A stretch of DNA of 64,000 bases from Meghimatium bilineatum. Taxonomy: Eukaryota > Mollusca > Gastropoda > Stylommatophora > Philomycidae. A model generated the notes under the pieces. That model was not told the DNA's origin, searched no databases, and was given only the letters and a program-made list of their open reading frames with translations. Shown in pieces: positions 33,286 through 44,689 of the stretch. The DNA is taken from assembly GCA_034231615.1 (NCBI GenBank), contig CM067310.1:761501-825500 (forward strand), given 5' to 3'. Made by a program: the position numbers and the translations under genes. The first letter of the stretch is position 1, and each line of letters begins with the position of its first letter.

Positions 33286-33870
33286 ACAACAGAGATGTGG
33301 TTTTATAGAAGAATATTGAGAACACCATGTGCAGATAAAAAGCATAATAAAGATATCTTAAAAAAAGTTAATTCAAAAAAAGAGAGATGTTTATCTGTAT
33401 CAAAAAGAGACATTTTATGGACACATCATGCGAGGAGGAAAATGTGGACACATCATGCGAGGAGGAAAATGTGGACACATCATGCGAGGAGGAAAATGTG
33501 GACACATCATGCGAGGAGGAAAATGTGGACACATCATGCGAGGAGGAAAATGTGGACACATCATGCGAGGAGGAAAATGTGGACACATCATGCGAGGAGG
33601 AAAAATGTGGACACATCATGCGAGGAGGAAAAATGGTACACGTTATAACAACAGGCAAGTTGATGAGCTAGGTTTGGGACGACAAGAGAGAAGATACTTG
33701 GCAACCTAGCAGTGTGGCATGGAAGAACATCGGGAATAATTGACAACACACGAAATAGAAAATGTGGATAACCAACGCCACACGGCATGTGCCATAAGAA
33801 GAAATGACTGGAAATAGAAGGCCGTGGAAAGACATGACAACCAACTTCACACGGCATTGACCAGATGAAG
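33285..33870 (+). mobile_element. LINE C-terminal fragment with internal minisatellite
   Basis: EMWFYRRILRTP, then KKHNKDILKKVNSKKE and, after the array, remnants of a glycine/arginine-rich end. This is the region before the GHIMR block of the LINE reverse transcriptase. Confidence 0.8.
33418..33635 (+). repeat. Minisatellite, 27 bp unit, 8 copies, derived from LINE codons
   Basis: The unit contains acacatcatgcgaggaggaa and encodes GHIMRGGKC in one frame, the conserved GHIMR box of the flanking LINE. All copies are nearly identical. Confidence 0.93.
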
Positions 33871-33959
33871 AAGGTTTTTAGGTCAATTCTACTTATATTT
33901 ATAGCATAAAAAATGAAATTAATAACACGAGATCTATTTTATGCAAATATTTAATCCAT

Positions 33960-34180
33960 GTACGCTTATCAAGAGGAAGCATTGAGAATATGGTGACAAC
34001 AGAAAAGATAGAAGGGAAAAGATCAAGGAGAAGATCTAGAGAAAAGATATTGGACAGTTTGACTAAATGGCTTCGATTGACGAAACCAACAGAGATGATG
34101 ACATATATGGGAGATCGATGTACATGGAGAAATATGATCACCAACGCCATTCGGCACTTGATGATGATGAAGCTAATTTT
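33960..34180 (+). mobile_element. LINE 3' coding end
   Basis: Encodes MVTTEKIEGKRSRRRSREKI, LDSLTKWLRLTKPTEMMTYM and MGDRCTWRNMITNAIRH. This is the typical GKRSRGRxRE...D-x2-xWRNMI end of LINE open reading frames. Confidence 0.85.
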
Positions 34181-34612
34181 CAGTTCCAGTCCATATTTTA
34201 GAGATCATGTAGTTCCTGTGGCTGCTGTTCTGATGTGAACAAAAGATGCAAAACATTGTGTCCAAAGATGTCATTCCTTGATGTTGTAATATTTTGATGG
34301 TTATCTTCTTTTGTTTTGTGGCTGTGTTTGAAGTTACTGTTGTGATCCTTTCTGCTGTCTGAATAAATGCAAATAAAATTAAATCACACAAATGTTAAAT
34401 GTAAATACAAATATACAAAAATTAAAAACTAAAATATAATCTTAGTAAAGACTTGGTAACATAGAAACCTTGCACTGACAACCACATATAATCTGAGCAA
34501 AAATGTCTTGTTTCCAATAGGCTACTTTTTGATTTGTTAAAAAAGTCCAGTTTTTCCTGCCTGGCGACACTGAGGTGTATTGGTGAATACGATGTTAGGA
34601 TTGTATTTCTCA

Positions 34613-34666
34613 TTGACCCAGCATACCTGGGGATGAAGTGTTCAACATCAAGCCTACCGCTTGTAT
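34613..34666 (+). repeat. Left direct repeat flanking a LINE insertion
   Basis: Begins cattgacccagcatacctgg; 34 bases are identical to 36808-36841 and the next 20 are similar. The position just outside the LINE suggests an unusually long target-site duplication. Confidence 0.75.
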
Positions 34667-36807
34667 GTCTCATTGACCCAGCCACAGATCTAAAGTTGTT
34701 CGTCTGTCTTTGAAATCGTTACGTGTGTTGTTCTGGAATGTTGCTAGTGTGAAAGAAGACGCACAGAATTAGATATATTAATCTACAGCGCAGATATTGT
34801 GGCTCTAGAAGAATCGCGTTTGGGAATGAAAAACCGTCTCCAAGTCACCGGCTTTCATAGTTTCTACAATAGGCGACACTTTGGGCAAGTAATTCTTGTA
34901 CGAGAGGGCATCGACGTGATCGAGATAGCTATGTCTAAATGGGATAATGATGACATTCAGCTGCAAGCTGTCAGGGTACAAAACGTACATCACCTGAAGA
35001 TGCTTATAACAGAGTTCCCTTGGATTTCTTGATGACCATAATTCTGCAACTCCAAGTTAGTCATTTTATTGTCAGGTGGATTATCTCGGCACTTTTTCAG
35101 AGAAATGTTGTTCTTAAGTGTGGGAGTTGGTCTTCGGCACTAACAGTCATTAACCCGGGACTACCACAAGGGTCACCTCTGTCCCCAGTATTATTTAATG
35201 TGTATACAGTTCAAATTACAGGACCGCTGTAATTGCTGTCAGATTGCAGGACCGGGGAGAACTATGTCCTATTCTGATGACATCTTTGTATATAGGCAGG
35301 GCAGAGATAGAAAAACGATCGCCAGGAATTTGCAGAGGGAGCTTGATCGTATAGGGGATTGGTGCAGTAATTCTGGAGCTTTTGTTAATCCATCAAAGGC
35401 ATCGATAACATGGTTTTCTCTAAATAATCACACTGTAAACACGTCCAAGCCATCGGTTACTTTGAGAGGGGATGTCCTCGAGAGAACCAGCACAATGAAG
35501 TACTTAGGGGTTATGTTGGACCGAAGTCTGAGTTTCAAAGATCATGTTGACCACATCACTGTAAAGGCTTATAAAGGTCTTGGGACGATGAAAATTATGA
35601 CTGCTGCTCAATGTGAACAGAGGCTGCTATTTCTTTTGGTGGTGGCGGTGGTAGAGTACGCACTTGGCGATTCTAACACCGAATCAGACTCAAACAGAAA
35701 GATTGGATATAATCCAGAATGAGGCAATACGAATCATTTTGGGGTGTACGAGAGATACGTCGGCACGGGCTATGCGATACTTACTGGATTGCCAAACTGC
35801 AGAGCAAAGAATACAAATCTGCAGGGCGCGGGACTACCTACAAATCACCGCTGATAAAGAACATTCTCTACACGCCGAAATTCTCAAAGTGAAAGGTAGT
35901 CGACTTAAAAGAGGAAAGTCGTGGATGGCGCGCGCATAAGATATTATACAGAGTGTGTGCAGAGTGGAGAATGTGCTACCTGGTACGGAGTGGACTCGTG
36001 CTCCCTTAGATTGTCCGACAGCCTTCACAGTAATAATAACACTCAGTAGAGAATGCAAGGAATGGTGTCCGACAGTGGTGGAGTCGGAGGTACTCGCCCT
36101 AATCGGTGAAAATTCCAGGGATGGTGATATGATTGCATATACAGATGGGTCGGTTGAGAGACACATCAGAAGTGACTGGGCCTTCACGGCTCAAAGGTGG
36201 GGGGAAACCATCAGAGAGGAAAGTGGTGCTTTCGTTCAGACGACAAGCAGCATGACAATGAAGATTTTGGCAGTAACCAAAGCTTTGCAATGGGTCTACT
36301 CACAGACTATCTGCAAGCATGTCTGCATACTCAGTGACTCGATGAGCATGATTGTGAAAGTTCAGGCGGATACATTTGGGAACAGTGGCTGGATGCAGTG
36401 AAGAATTCCCGTATGCGTAAAGTGACTTTCATTTTTGTTCCGGACATACGGGAGTCCGGGGTAATGAGAGAACAGATAGGTTGGTCGCACACGCTGCTAC
36501 TACGGTTGTTGGTGGAGCGATGGATCGAGCAGACATTTTGAACTCCCTACGGTAAAACGCACGTGCAAATGACTGCATAAGTGACAATGACTCTTGTTCT
36601 ATGACTAGAATAAAGGAGTTTGGTTTGAAATATGGTGTCGATAGAAAGGAGCGATTTCGTAGGCAAGAAAGAATGATGGTCAATTAACTGCGTACTGGGA
36701 CCGTCAGTCAACATGTAATGGTGGCCACACTCAAGGAGAGATCTGGGCTCCTATGGACTTGTCCGGAGTGCAATGACGATGATCCAACAACTAACTAACT
36801 AATTAAC
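34667..36807 (+). mobile_element. I-superfamily-like LINE with internal deletion (EN, RT, RNase H)
   Basis: Start: LFWNVASVKEDAQ, then IVALEESRLGMKN and GFHSFYNRRHFGQ, the endonuclease. Near 35030 the frame jumps into the reverse transcriptase: WIISALFQRNVVLKCGSWSS, GLPQGSPLSPVLFNVYT, then MSYSDDIFVY (the catalytic box with Ser for Ala) and NPSKASITWFSL. RNase H follows with AYTDGSV, KILAVTKALQWV and SDSMSMIVK. A C-terminal CPEC motif and a (ctaa) tail end at 36807. Several frameshifts show it is dead. Confidence 0.9.
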
Positions 36808-36862
36808 ATTGACCCAGCATACCTGGGGATGAAGTGTTCAGTATCAAACCCACCGCTTCTAC
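36808..36862 (+). repeat. Right direct repeat flanking the LINE
   Basis: Starts directly after the (ctaa) tail of the LINE; see the left copy at 34613. Confidence 0.75.
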
Positions 36863-37150
36863 TTTCCCAGAAGAACTGGTACCCATTTGATTAGATTTGG
36901 TCGACCTAGTTGCCACTGGTGATTTAAACTTGTACCATAAATGATGACGACTACATAATGGCCCCACCTTTAATTTTCTCCAATAATCTGAGCGCTCTCT
37001 CTGACACACACGAGTCTGTGCTGTGAAACCTGGTTTTCTTCTTCTTCTTCTTTGCACTATCTGTTGTGATGTGACAGAAGTCGTGGTTGTAGTATGTGTT
37101 CATGGACACCTTTTGTAGAATAAAAAAAGCATTATAAATAAATGTTTAAA
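36863..37150. other. Unassigned sequence between LINEs
   Basis: A minus-strand open frame (MQRRRRRKPGFTAQTR) begins in a ttcttcttcttc tract that resembles a reverse SINE tail. No domain was recognised. Confidence 0.3.
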
Positions 37151-37840
37151 TCATAATTCATATCTGCCTGTGACTATGTTATAATTCAGTGAGAACCAGA
37201 CGATGTTTGCCTTGTAGTGATTGTGGACTGCCTTGTAGTTAGTTAAATTTTCAGGATTACTCTGGACGCCATCAATCATGTCTCTTCTGTTTCTGCTGTG
37301 CTTGTACAGTAAGAGGTCGTCCAGATATGTTAGTATTCTGTAAGGTCCAGCCTCCTGAAGCTGCGCTATTTTGTATGTGTAGTCGTTAAAGAGTACAGGT
37401 GATATTGACGATACCTGTGGCAATCCCGGCGCTATAGTTCTGATCTCTGATGTCCAGGATCCCAATCTCAGAGCAACAGGTCTGTACATTAGCACCATTG
37501 CTATCCATCGAATTATCCACGAGTCGATGCTGAGTTCGCTTAGCAAATGTATCAGCTGGTCGAAACTGATTCTGTTGTAAGCGACTTCTAGGTCGATCGT
37601 GGCGACCACTGTTTCCTCCTGTGCCTGAAAACCCTCGTGGATGTCATAGGCGAGAATTGCCGCATTTGTGGTCGTGTCTCTCCTCGGTCTGTATGTACCT
37701 AGCGTCAGGAAGTAGGCCTCTATTTTCTAAATCGAATGCCAGTCTTCTAGCGATTATCCTCTCCAGCACCTTGCCGAAGATATTTTGTAAAGTGATGATA
37801 CGATAAGTCTTATCTCGTTGGTGTCTTATCTCGTCTTATC
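37151..37840 (-). mobile_element. Second LINE: reverse transcriptase fragment
   Basis: Minus strand: YRIITLQNIFGKVLERIIAR, a frameshift, then TIDLEVAYNRISFDQLIHLL, WIIRWIAMVLMY, GLPQVSSISPVLFNDYT and TYLDDLLLYKH (the catalytic box in the form YLDD). It is related to, but clearly different from, the copy at 34667. Confidence 0.88.
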
Positions 37841-37848
37841 TTTTCCAG

Positions 37849-38316
37849 GATTAACCATAGAGAGGTTGAAAGGTGGCATTTTTGATGGTTCTCAAGTTCG
37901 TCGGCTCATCAGAGACCATGAGTTTAAAAAATCAATGAACAAATTGGAATTGGAAGCATGGAAGACCTATGTTCTGGTTGTGAAGAATTTTCTGGGCAAC
38001 ACCAAAGTCAGAAACTATGAAGAAGTTGTCAACAACATGCCGATTGCTTTAAAAAACCTTGGATGCAACATGAGCATAAAAGTGCATTATTTATTCTCGC
38101 ATATGGATCGGTTTCCCGAGAATCTTGGATCAATGAGTGACGAGCAGGGAGAGAGGTTTCATCAGGACATAAAAGAGATGGAGACCAGGTATCAAGGACA
38201 TTGGGATGCAGTAATGATGGCTGATTACTGCTGAAGAGAGACATCCCTGCTGCTGAATATTCGAGAAAGTCGAAGAAATTGAAGTTTATGTCTTGAATTT
38301 TGCTCAGTGATGACAT
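37849..38316 (+). pseudogene. Broken copy of an uncharacterised invertebrate repeat-associated protein
   Basis: The frame from an acceptor-like cttttccag to the TGA at 38234 gives about 128 residues: GLTIERLKGGIFDGSQVRRL, later LGCNMSIKVHYLFSHMDRFP, then SDEQGERFHQDIKEMETRYQ and MMADYC. From memory, similar multi-copy proteins of unknown function occur in arthropods and other invertebrates, where the motif is followed by W-x-L-KRD and a Lys-rich end. Here that end (REDIPAAEYSRKSKK, 38236-38285) follows in another frame after the TGA, so a short deletion probably broke this copy. No start codon is seen. An exon of an active gene is the alternative. Confidence 0.5.
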
Positions 38317-38489
38317 AATTTATATGTCCTTACCTTTTTCAATGTCTTCTCTTCATTTATATAATTCCATGTTTGTAACATTTAATAAATACTATCTGTT
38401 AAATACTTTTTGTGTGAGAAATGTAAGACATAAATCAAAACTACTAATATCGCCAAAATGTAGTTATGAATAGAAGGTTATAGTCATTT

Positions 38490-38670
38490 ATGGGCACGGC
38501 GTGGGTGGGCGGAACAACAAAGAAACCTGTAGCAAGGGCCAGAGTTGTGCCCTGATGTCGACGTCTGTTTCGGCGGCATTAGACTCGAAACACCATCGAG
38601 TCGGATGGCTGCTGGAACAGAGGGCGGAGCACTTATGGGAATGTCCCACGTGTGATGAGGCCAGTTTCTA
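38490..38670 (+). mobile_element. Possible LINE 3' coding end
   Basis: One frame reads HHRVGWLLEQRAEHLWECPT then CDEASF, which resembles the zinc-knuckle-like end (LLWTCPECNDDD) of the I-type LINE nearby. Confidence 0.45.
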
Positions 38671-38807
38671 ATCAAGATCAATATTAGATTAGGCTATAGT
38701 CAGAGAATATAGCTCCTAATTCAGTTAAAAAATTATAGACAACCTTCAACTTCATTTTTTGTAAAACACTGTTATGTGAAAATGAAGAAACACATTTTGT
38801 TACTTAC

Positions 38808-39412
38808 CTCTGTTAAAGTTAGCCCAGAAGTATCAGGTTCCGATGGCTGTTCTAACTCTTCAATGGCGTCATCTGGAAACAGAGTCAACCTGGAGAAAGG
38901 GCCTATCACTAGTTCATCTAGGGACATTGATCGATCTCTGTAACGTTGGTGTGTATTAGATGATATGAGATCTAGGTCGAGACTGCGTCTGCGAGTGCCG
39001 CTGACATGTTTCAAAGTTGTGCTTCTCGACGAGGCAACAACATCTCTGTGCTTTGAACAATGCCATTGGAAGTTACACGATTTGCAGAAACTTGACGAAA
39101 TGGAAGATGCGATTGATGAAGTTGTTTCTATAGGTTTTCTATGCGAATATTTTAATGTGTCATGAAATGTCATTCCACAATCTTGTGGCCTGTAGGGATG
39201 ATTTTCTGACAGAGAAACTCCGATGAGGCCACCGAAAACTCCACTATGACCCAAACAGTTGTTGTTATCTGAATCGCTGTAGTTGAGAACATTAGAAGAA
39301 CCATTCAGAGCATTTAGGTGCATTGTGCCCAGAGATTCATCTTCTACTTTGACTGCTGAATGATGAATTGCAGGCATTGTGAACATTGTGATGTAATGAT
39401 TCTTCTGGTTGT
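38808..39412 (-). CDS. Unrecognised gene, exon B
   Basis: 605 bases, acceptor ttatcctcag, donor GAG/gtaagt, 201 full codons. The peptide has many Ser, Asn and His residues. It includes GVFGGLIGVSLSENHPYRP, a small cysteine pair (FCKSCNFQWHCSKH), the basic stretch GTRRRSLDLD and RDRSMSLDEL, which looks like a phosphorylatable or 14-3-3-type site. It ends LEQPSEPDTSGLTLTE. No known domain is seen. The acceptor lies only about 20 bp from a 1.5 kb tandem array. Confidence 0.6.
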
Positions 39413-39433
39413 CTGAGGATAACAAAACTATAA

Positions 39434-40978
39434 TTATCACTCGTCTAGTCACACAACATATCACTCAAGTCTAGTCACACAACATATCACTCAAGTCTAG
39501 TCACACAACATATCACTCAAGTCTAGTCACACAACATATCACTCAAGTCTAGTCACACAACATATCAATTAAGTCTAGTCACACAACATATCACTCAAGT
39601 CTAGTCACACAACATATCACTCGTCTAGTCACACAACATATCACTCAAGTCTAGTCACACAACATATCACTCAAGTCTAGTCACACAACATATCACTCGT
39701 CTAGTCACACAACATATCACTCAAGTCTAGTCACACAACATATCACTCAAGTCTAGTCACACAACATATCACTCAAGTCTAGTCACACAACATATCACTC
39801 AAGTCTAGTCACACAACATATCACTCAAGTCTAGTCACACAACATATCACTCAAGTCTAGTCACACAACATATCACTCAAGTCTAGTCACACAACATATC
39901 ACTCAAGTCTAGTCACACAACATTTCACTCAAGTCTAGTCACACAACATATCACTCAAGTCTAGTCACACAACATATCAATTAAGTCTAGTCACACAACA
40001 TATCACTCAAGTCTAGTCACACAACATATCACTCGTCTAGTCACACAACATATCACTCAAGTCTAGTCACACAACATATCACTCAAGTCTAGTCACACAA
40101 CATATCACTCGTCTAGTCACACAACATATCACTCAAGTCTAGTCACACAACATATCACTCAAGTCTAGTCACACAACATATCACTCAAGTCTAGTCACAC
40201 AACATATCACTCAAGTCTAGTCACACAACATATCACTCAAGTCTAGTCACACAACATATCACTCAAGTCTAGTCACACAACATATCACTCAAGTCTAGTC
40301 ACACAACATATCACTCAAGTCTAGTCACACAACATTTCACTCAAGTCTAGTCACACAACATATCACTCAAGTCTAGTCACACAACATTTCACTCGTCTAG
40401 TCACACAACATATCACTCAAGTCTAGTCACACAACATATCACTCAAGTCTAGTCACACAACATTTCACTCAAGTCTAGTCACACAACATATCACTCAAGT
40501 CTAGTCACACAACATTTCACTCGTCTAGTCACACAACATATCACTCAAGTCTAGTCACACAACATATCACTCAAGTCTAGTCACACAACATATCACTCAA
40601 GTCTAGTCACACAACATATCACTCAAGTCTAGTCACACAACATATCACTCAAGTCTAGTCACACAACATATCACTCAAGTCTAGTCACACAACATTTCAC
40701 TCAAGTCTAGTCACACAACATATCACTCAAGTCTAGTCACACAACATTTCACTCGTCTAGTCACACAACATATCACTCAAGTCTAGTCACACAACATATC
40801 ACTCAAGTCTAGTCACACAACATTTCACTCAAGTCTAGTCACACAACATATCACTCAAGTCTAGTCACACAACATTTCACTCGTCTAGTCACACAACATA
40901 TCACTCAAGTCTAGTCACACAACATATCACTCAAGTCTAGTCACACAACATTTCACTCAAGTCTAGTCACACAACATA
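39434..40978 (+). repeat. Minisatellite, 26/24 bp units, about 59 copies
   Basis: The 26 bp unit contains caagtctagtcacacaacat and atcact; the 24 bp unit starts cgtctag. Rare marks (caattaag; catttcac) recur at about 412 and 360 bp, so the array grew by block duplication. It ends about 20 bp upstream of the acceptor of exon B of the unrecognised gene. Confidence 0.97.
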
Positions 40979-41079
40979 TGACATAATAAGGAGGGGGAGG
41001 AATATCTGAATTCTTGACAAGTTGTTGACACAGAGGTGGGGGAGGGTCTAAAAGTGCCAATAAAGTGTTCATGTAATTT

Positions 41080-41262
41080 ATGCACAGCCCACAAGGAGAT
41101 CTGATAATTTATGAACATCGCACACGGAGATCTAATAATGTATCGACTGCCCACAAGGAGATCTAATAACTTATGGACAGCCCACAGGAACATCTAATAA
41201 CTTATGGACAGCCCACAGGAACATCTAATAATTTATGGACAGCCCACAGGAAGATCTAACAA
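41080..41262 (+). repeat. Tandem repeat of about 37 bp, 5 copies
   Basis: Units contain agcccacaggaacatctaat and aacttatggac. Confidence 0.85.
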
Positions 41263-42080
41263 TAGCAAAGAAATACTATTTTAAAATATATTCCAAGCCA
41301 GCTTTATCCACATGATCAATTCAAGGTCTGTGGTAATCAACCTGATATGAACCACATTTTATTGATCCATCGATCCCTCAACCTAAAACGATTTCCATCG
41401 TGGTATCATGCAGAATGATTTCATTAATTTCACAGAAATACCGATCATTAATCAACCACGCGTTACACACACACACACAAAATAATATCAATTACGAAAT
41501 ATATCCAACAGAAAGCACATCGCAAGAGCAAATATGAACTACCTGGCATAGAGCTGATCAAATATCATACATGATTCTTAGCTCCAATGTTTCTGCCATA
41601 AGAATCAACCGCATATACAACATAATAAATTCAACAATTTGTCCAAAGCTCGTGTCTCTCGTAAACTTTTTTGTTGCTAATATTTTGTATCTTTCAAATA
41701 TCAATAGTTTTTCCACAATTCCAAACAACTTATGTGTACGGTGTTCCATTTGCTCAGAAACATAAAATAGAAGTAATTTGATCATCACCTTAATCTAATG
41801 CCTTCTCAACAACGAAAGGTGACAGCAACGGATCTCCAATATTTTATGTCTCGTGCCATAGTGGTGCACTCTGATAGACTAAGTCCTGTTCATCTCGTGA
41901 CGCAGCCAACCACTTGTATCTCTGCCTACATCTTGATCGCCATTACTTGACACTACCTTCAAGTAAATGTCTTCAACAAGTTATTTCTTTTTATCTTCAA
42001 AATATTGTATTTTATTTGTATTCCTTGTAATAGCTATTTATTCATATGTACTTTTGTCTGCACTACTCTGTTCGTAATTT
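41263..42080. other. Intronic sequence, no recognised feature
   Basis: AT-rich, with a short CA run at 41468-41480. No exon or element recognised. Confidence 0.4.
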
Positions 42081-42081
42081 T

Positions 42082-42630
42082 TCTCTCTGCATGAGGTTCT
42101 CTCTCATTTTTCTCTCTGCATGTTCTCTCTAATTTTTCTCTCTGCATGAAGTTCTCTCTAATTTTTCTCTCTGCATGAAGTTCTCTCTAATTTTCTCTCT
42201 GCATGAAGTTCTCTCTAATTTTTCTTTCTGCATGAAGTTTTCTCTAATTTTTCTCTCTGCATGAAGTTCTCTCTAATTTTTCTCTCTGCATGAAGTTCTC
42301 ACTAATTTTTCTCTCTGCATGAAGTTCTCTCTAATTTTTCTCTCTGCATGAAGTTCTTTCTAATTTTCTCTCTGCATGAAGTTCTCTCTAATTTTTCTCT
42401 CTGCATGAAGTTCTCTCTAATTTTACTCTCTGCATGATGTTTTCTCTAATTTTTCTCTCTGCATGAAGTTCTCTCTAATTTTTCTCTCTGCATGAAGTTC
42501 TCTCGAATTTTTCTCTCTGCATGAAGTTCTCTCGAATTTTTCTCACTGCATGAAGTTTTCTCTAATTTTTCTCTCTTTTGTAGTTTTCTATAATTTTTCT
42601 CTCTACATGAAGTTCTCTCTAATTTTCTAC
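42082..42630 (+). repeat. Minisatellite, 29 bp unit, about 18 copies
   Basis: The unit contains ttctctctaatttttctctc and tgcatgaag. The strand bias is strong (pyrimidine-rich plus strand), which favours slippage. Confidence 0.95.
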
Positions 42631-42714
42631 ACGGTACTTTATTTTCTACGGGAAAAGGTGAGTATATACTTTTTTTTTAAAATTGCCAATACTTTTTTTG
42701 TTAAACACCCCCCT

Positions 42715-42795
42715 TTCTTTCCAACCCACCCACACGAGCGCGCGCGCACATAAGCACACACTCACGCAAGCACGCGCTCACATACACACTATTTC
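42715..42795 (+). repeat. Purine/pyrimidine-alternating simple sequence
   Basis: cacacgagcgcgcgcgcaca is an alternating CG/CA stretch, a potential Z-DNA-forming tract. Confidence 0.6.
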
Positions 42796-42879
42796 AAAAT
42801 ATTTTTGAAATGTTTATATTTGAGTCACACCTTTAAAAAGGTCAATTTTTTCATAGAAATCGTTCTTTTCTCCACAGCT

Positions 42880-43325
42880 CAACTGTGTAGACACGAAGTT
42901 CTGTGACTCACCTGTGTAGACACGAAGTTCTATGACTCAACTGTGTAGACACAAAGTTCTATGACTCAACTGTGTAGACACAAAGTTCTGTGACTCAACT
43001 GTGTAGACACGAAGCTCTGTGACTCAACTGTGTAGACACAAAGTTCTATGACTCAACTGTGTAGACACAAAGTTCTATGACTCAACTGTGTAGACACAAA
43101 GTTCTATGACTCAACTGTGTAGACACAAAGTTCTATGACTCAACTGTGTAGACACAAAGTTCTATGACTCAACTGTGTAGACACAAAGTTCTATGACTCA
43201 ACTGTGTAGACACAAAGTTCTATGACTCAACTGTGTAGACACAAAGTTCTGTGACTCAACTGTGTAGACACGAAATTCTATGACTCAACTGTGTAGACAC
43301 AAAGTTCTATGACTCAACTGTGTAG
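42880..43325 (+). repeat. Minisatellite, 29 bp unit, about 15 copies
   Basis: The unit contains tgactcaactgtgtagacac and aaagttcta. Confidence 0.95.
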
Positions 43326-43474
43326 TATAAGATTTGGATTGTATACGGTGTTTAAACCAGGTCCCAACACAACAGCTTCACAAGAAAATAATTCCTATTA
43401 TGACAGTCAATGAAATCCAGAGTCCATACTCGCAAGAAGTTGTCTTTCTCCAAAATAGTTCCATACACACCTGT

Positions 43475-43920
43475 GTGTTGCCGGGGCCCGAATGGGGAGC
43501 AAATAATAGCAACACTGTTTACCTTCAACGCATGTCGTAGAAGGCGACTAAGGAGGTTATGGGAAGGAGTTGGCTGGCTCATCCCATATAGGGTCAGTAC
43601 CCAAAGTCGTGCAAGAGGAGAAAGGGCAGACCAAGAAGACGATGGGCTGACGACATTAAAGATAACATGAATACATCGCTGGAAAATGCAAGTCACATCG
43701 CCCAAGACAGAGAGAGGTTCACAGAGTTCATTGGGAAGACTACGTTCTGGAAGGAATACGTCACATGACACCCAAAGTCATGATGAAGTCGAATGTGTCA
43801 GGCCGAAAGGCGCATATATTGCAACAATGCTGTAAACCATGACACAACGCATTTCGTTCTCCGGACTACATCCTGCTAATCTGCAGGAGTTTGAGAACGA
43901 ACGCAGAAGAAGAAGAAGAG
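43475..43920 (+). mobile_element. SINE family A copy interrupted by a LINE fragment
   Basis: The head (tgtgttgccggggcccgaat, gagcaaataatagcaacact, gcatgtcgtagaaggcgact) runs to gggtcagtacccaaagtc. It continues after the insert with cccaaagtcatgatgaagtc, gtgtcaggccgaaaggcgca, gactacatcctgctaatctg and the agaagaagaag tail. Confidence 0.9.
43609..43769 (+). mobile_element. LINE 3' fragment inserted in a SINE, 10 bp duplication
   Basis: Encodes KRRKGRPRRRWADDIKDNMN, then HIAQDRERFTEFIGKTTFW, a stop at its right end, and no more. ACCCAAAGTC flanks it on both sides (43599-43608 and 43770-43779). A 161 bp 5'-truncated insertion by target-primed reverse transcription explains this. Confidence 0.88.
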
Positions 43921-44123
43921 CAAGTTCCATACATCTATCATAAAACGTCACTTATCTTGGCTGATGAGACTGATACTTGATGATACTTGATTCGCCAGCC
44001 AATGAACAGCATGGGCAAATGTGGATCAGCAATGATACATGACGTGCGGGAACCTCGGGAAAAAATTACTCTTAAAAAAAGATAGGAAAAAAAAAGGAAA
44101 ATAGCTAAGCGGAAACTAGATAC

Positions 44124-44328
44124 TGGTTGTGTTTGAAAATGTGTGACAATCATTGTATGGGGGGTAGCTGTCAGACTGAGATCGTTTTGCCTGATTTCTA
44201 CTGGCGGCGAGGTATTCCTTTGTTTCGTCACTATCGACAATACCTGGCTGGAGAGTTATATTGGGACTTTTTCTTCTGAAGTGATTCATTTCACTTGTAT
44301 CTAGATTTTCTTCGCTTGTTGACACAAA
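44124..44328 (-). CDS. Unrecognised gene, exon A
   Basis: 205 bases, acceptor ttgagtatag, donor CAACCA/gtatct. It encodes FVSTSEENLDTSEMNHFR, then SPNITLQPGIVDSDETKEYL and a stretch with SQSDSYPPYND. The in-frame TAG lies three codons after the donor, so an unspliced terminal exon is the alternative. Composition looks like real coding sequence and unlike the repeats around it. Confidence 0.5.
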
Positions 44329-44689
44329 CTATACTCAAAGTGATCAATGAAAATTACGGGAAAAGTCTAATGTATCACTTTAGAAGGATGAATCCTATTA
44401 ACCAGCAGGATTGTAGAATTTGAGAAAAACGTCGTCCAATTTCTGCCTAATGTAAATATATTTCTATACAGAAGACTAGTTACCAATTTTACTACCAGGG
44501 AAACAGTGGGCGAGTTCGGCTATAATTCAAGAACCTATAGTCCTATACCGTGAGTCCCTGATCGTTTAACAAAAAAACTGAAACAAAAACAGATGATATG
44601 GCATTTCGAGTATTTCACGGCAGAATATTTTTTTTTTAATGAACAGGAAATTTTCTTTAGGCTGATACTCAGAACTAAAATAGCAAAAG

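Larger units (their letters stand above)
38808..44328 (-). other. Gene model: two exons of an unrecognised serine-rich protein
   Basis: Exon A (44124-44328) ends one base into a codon and exon B (38808-39412) starts with the two bases that complete it, giving Asn. Both have good splice borders and open frames on the same strand. The joined peptide is about 270 residues, rich in Ser and Arg and probably a disordered cytoplasmic or nuclear region. I do not recognise the family. Neither a start nor a stop was found, so both ends of the gene are missing. The intron holds several large minisatellites. Confidence 0.55.

Noticed and set aside
39434..40978. Regularly spaced short repeats resembling a CRISPR array
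   Set aside because: There are no unique spacers; the whole unit is repeated, and the context is an animal intron.
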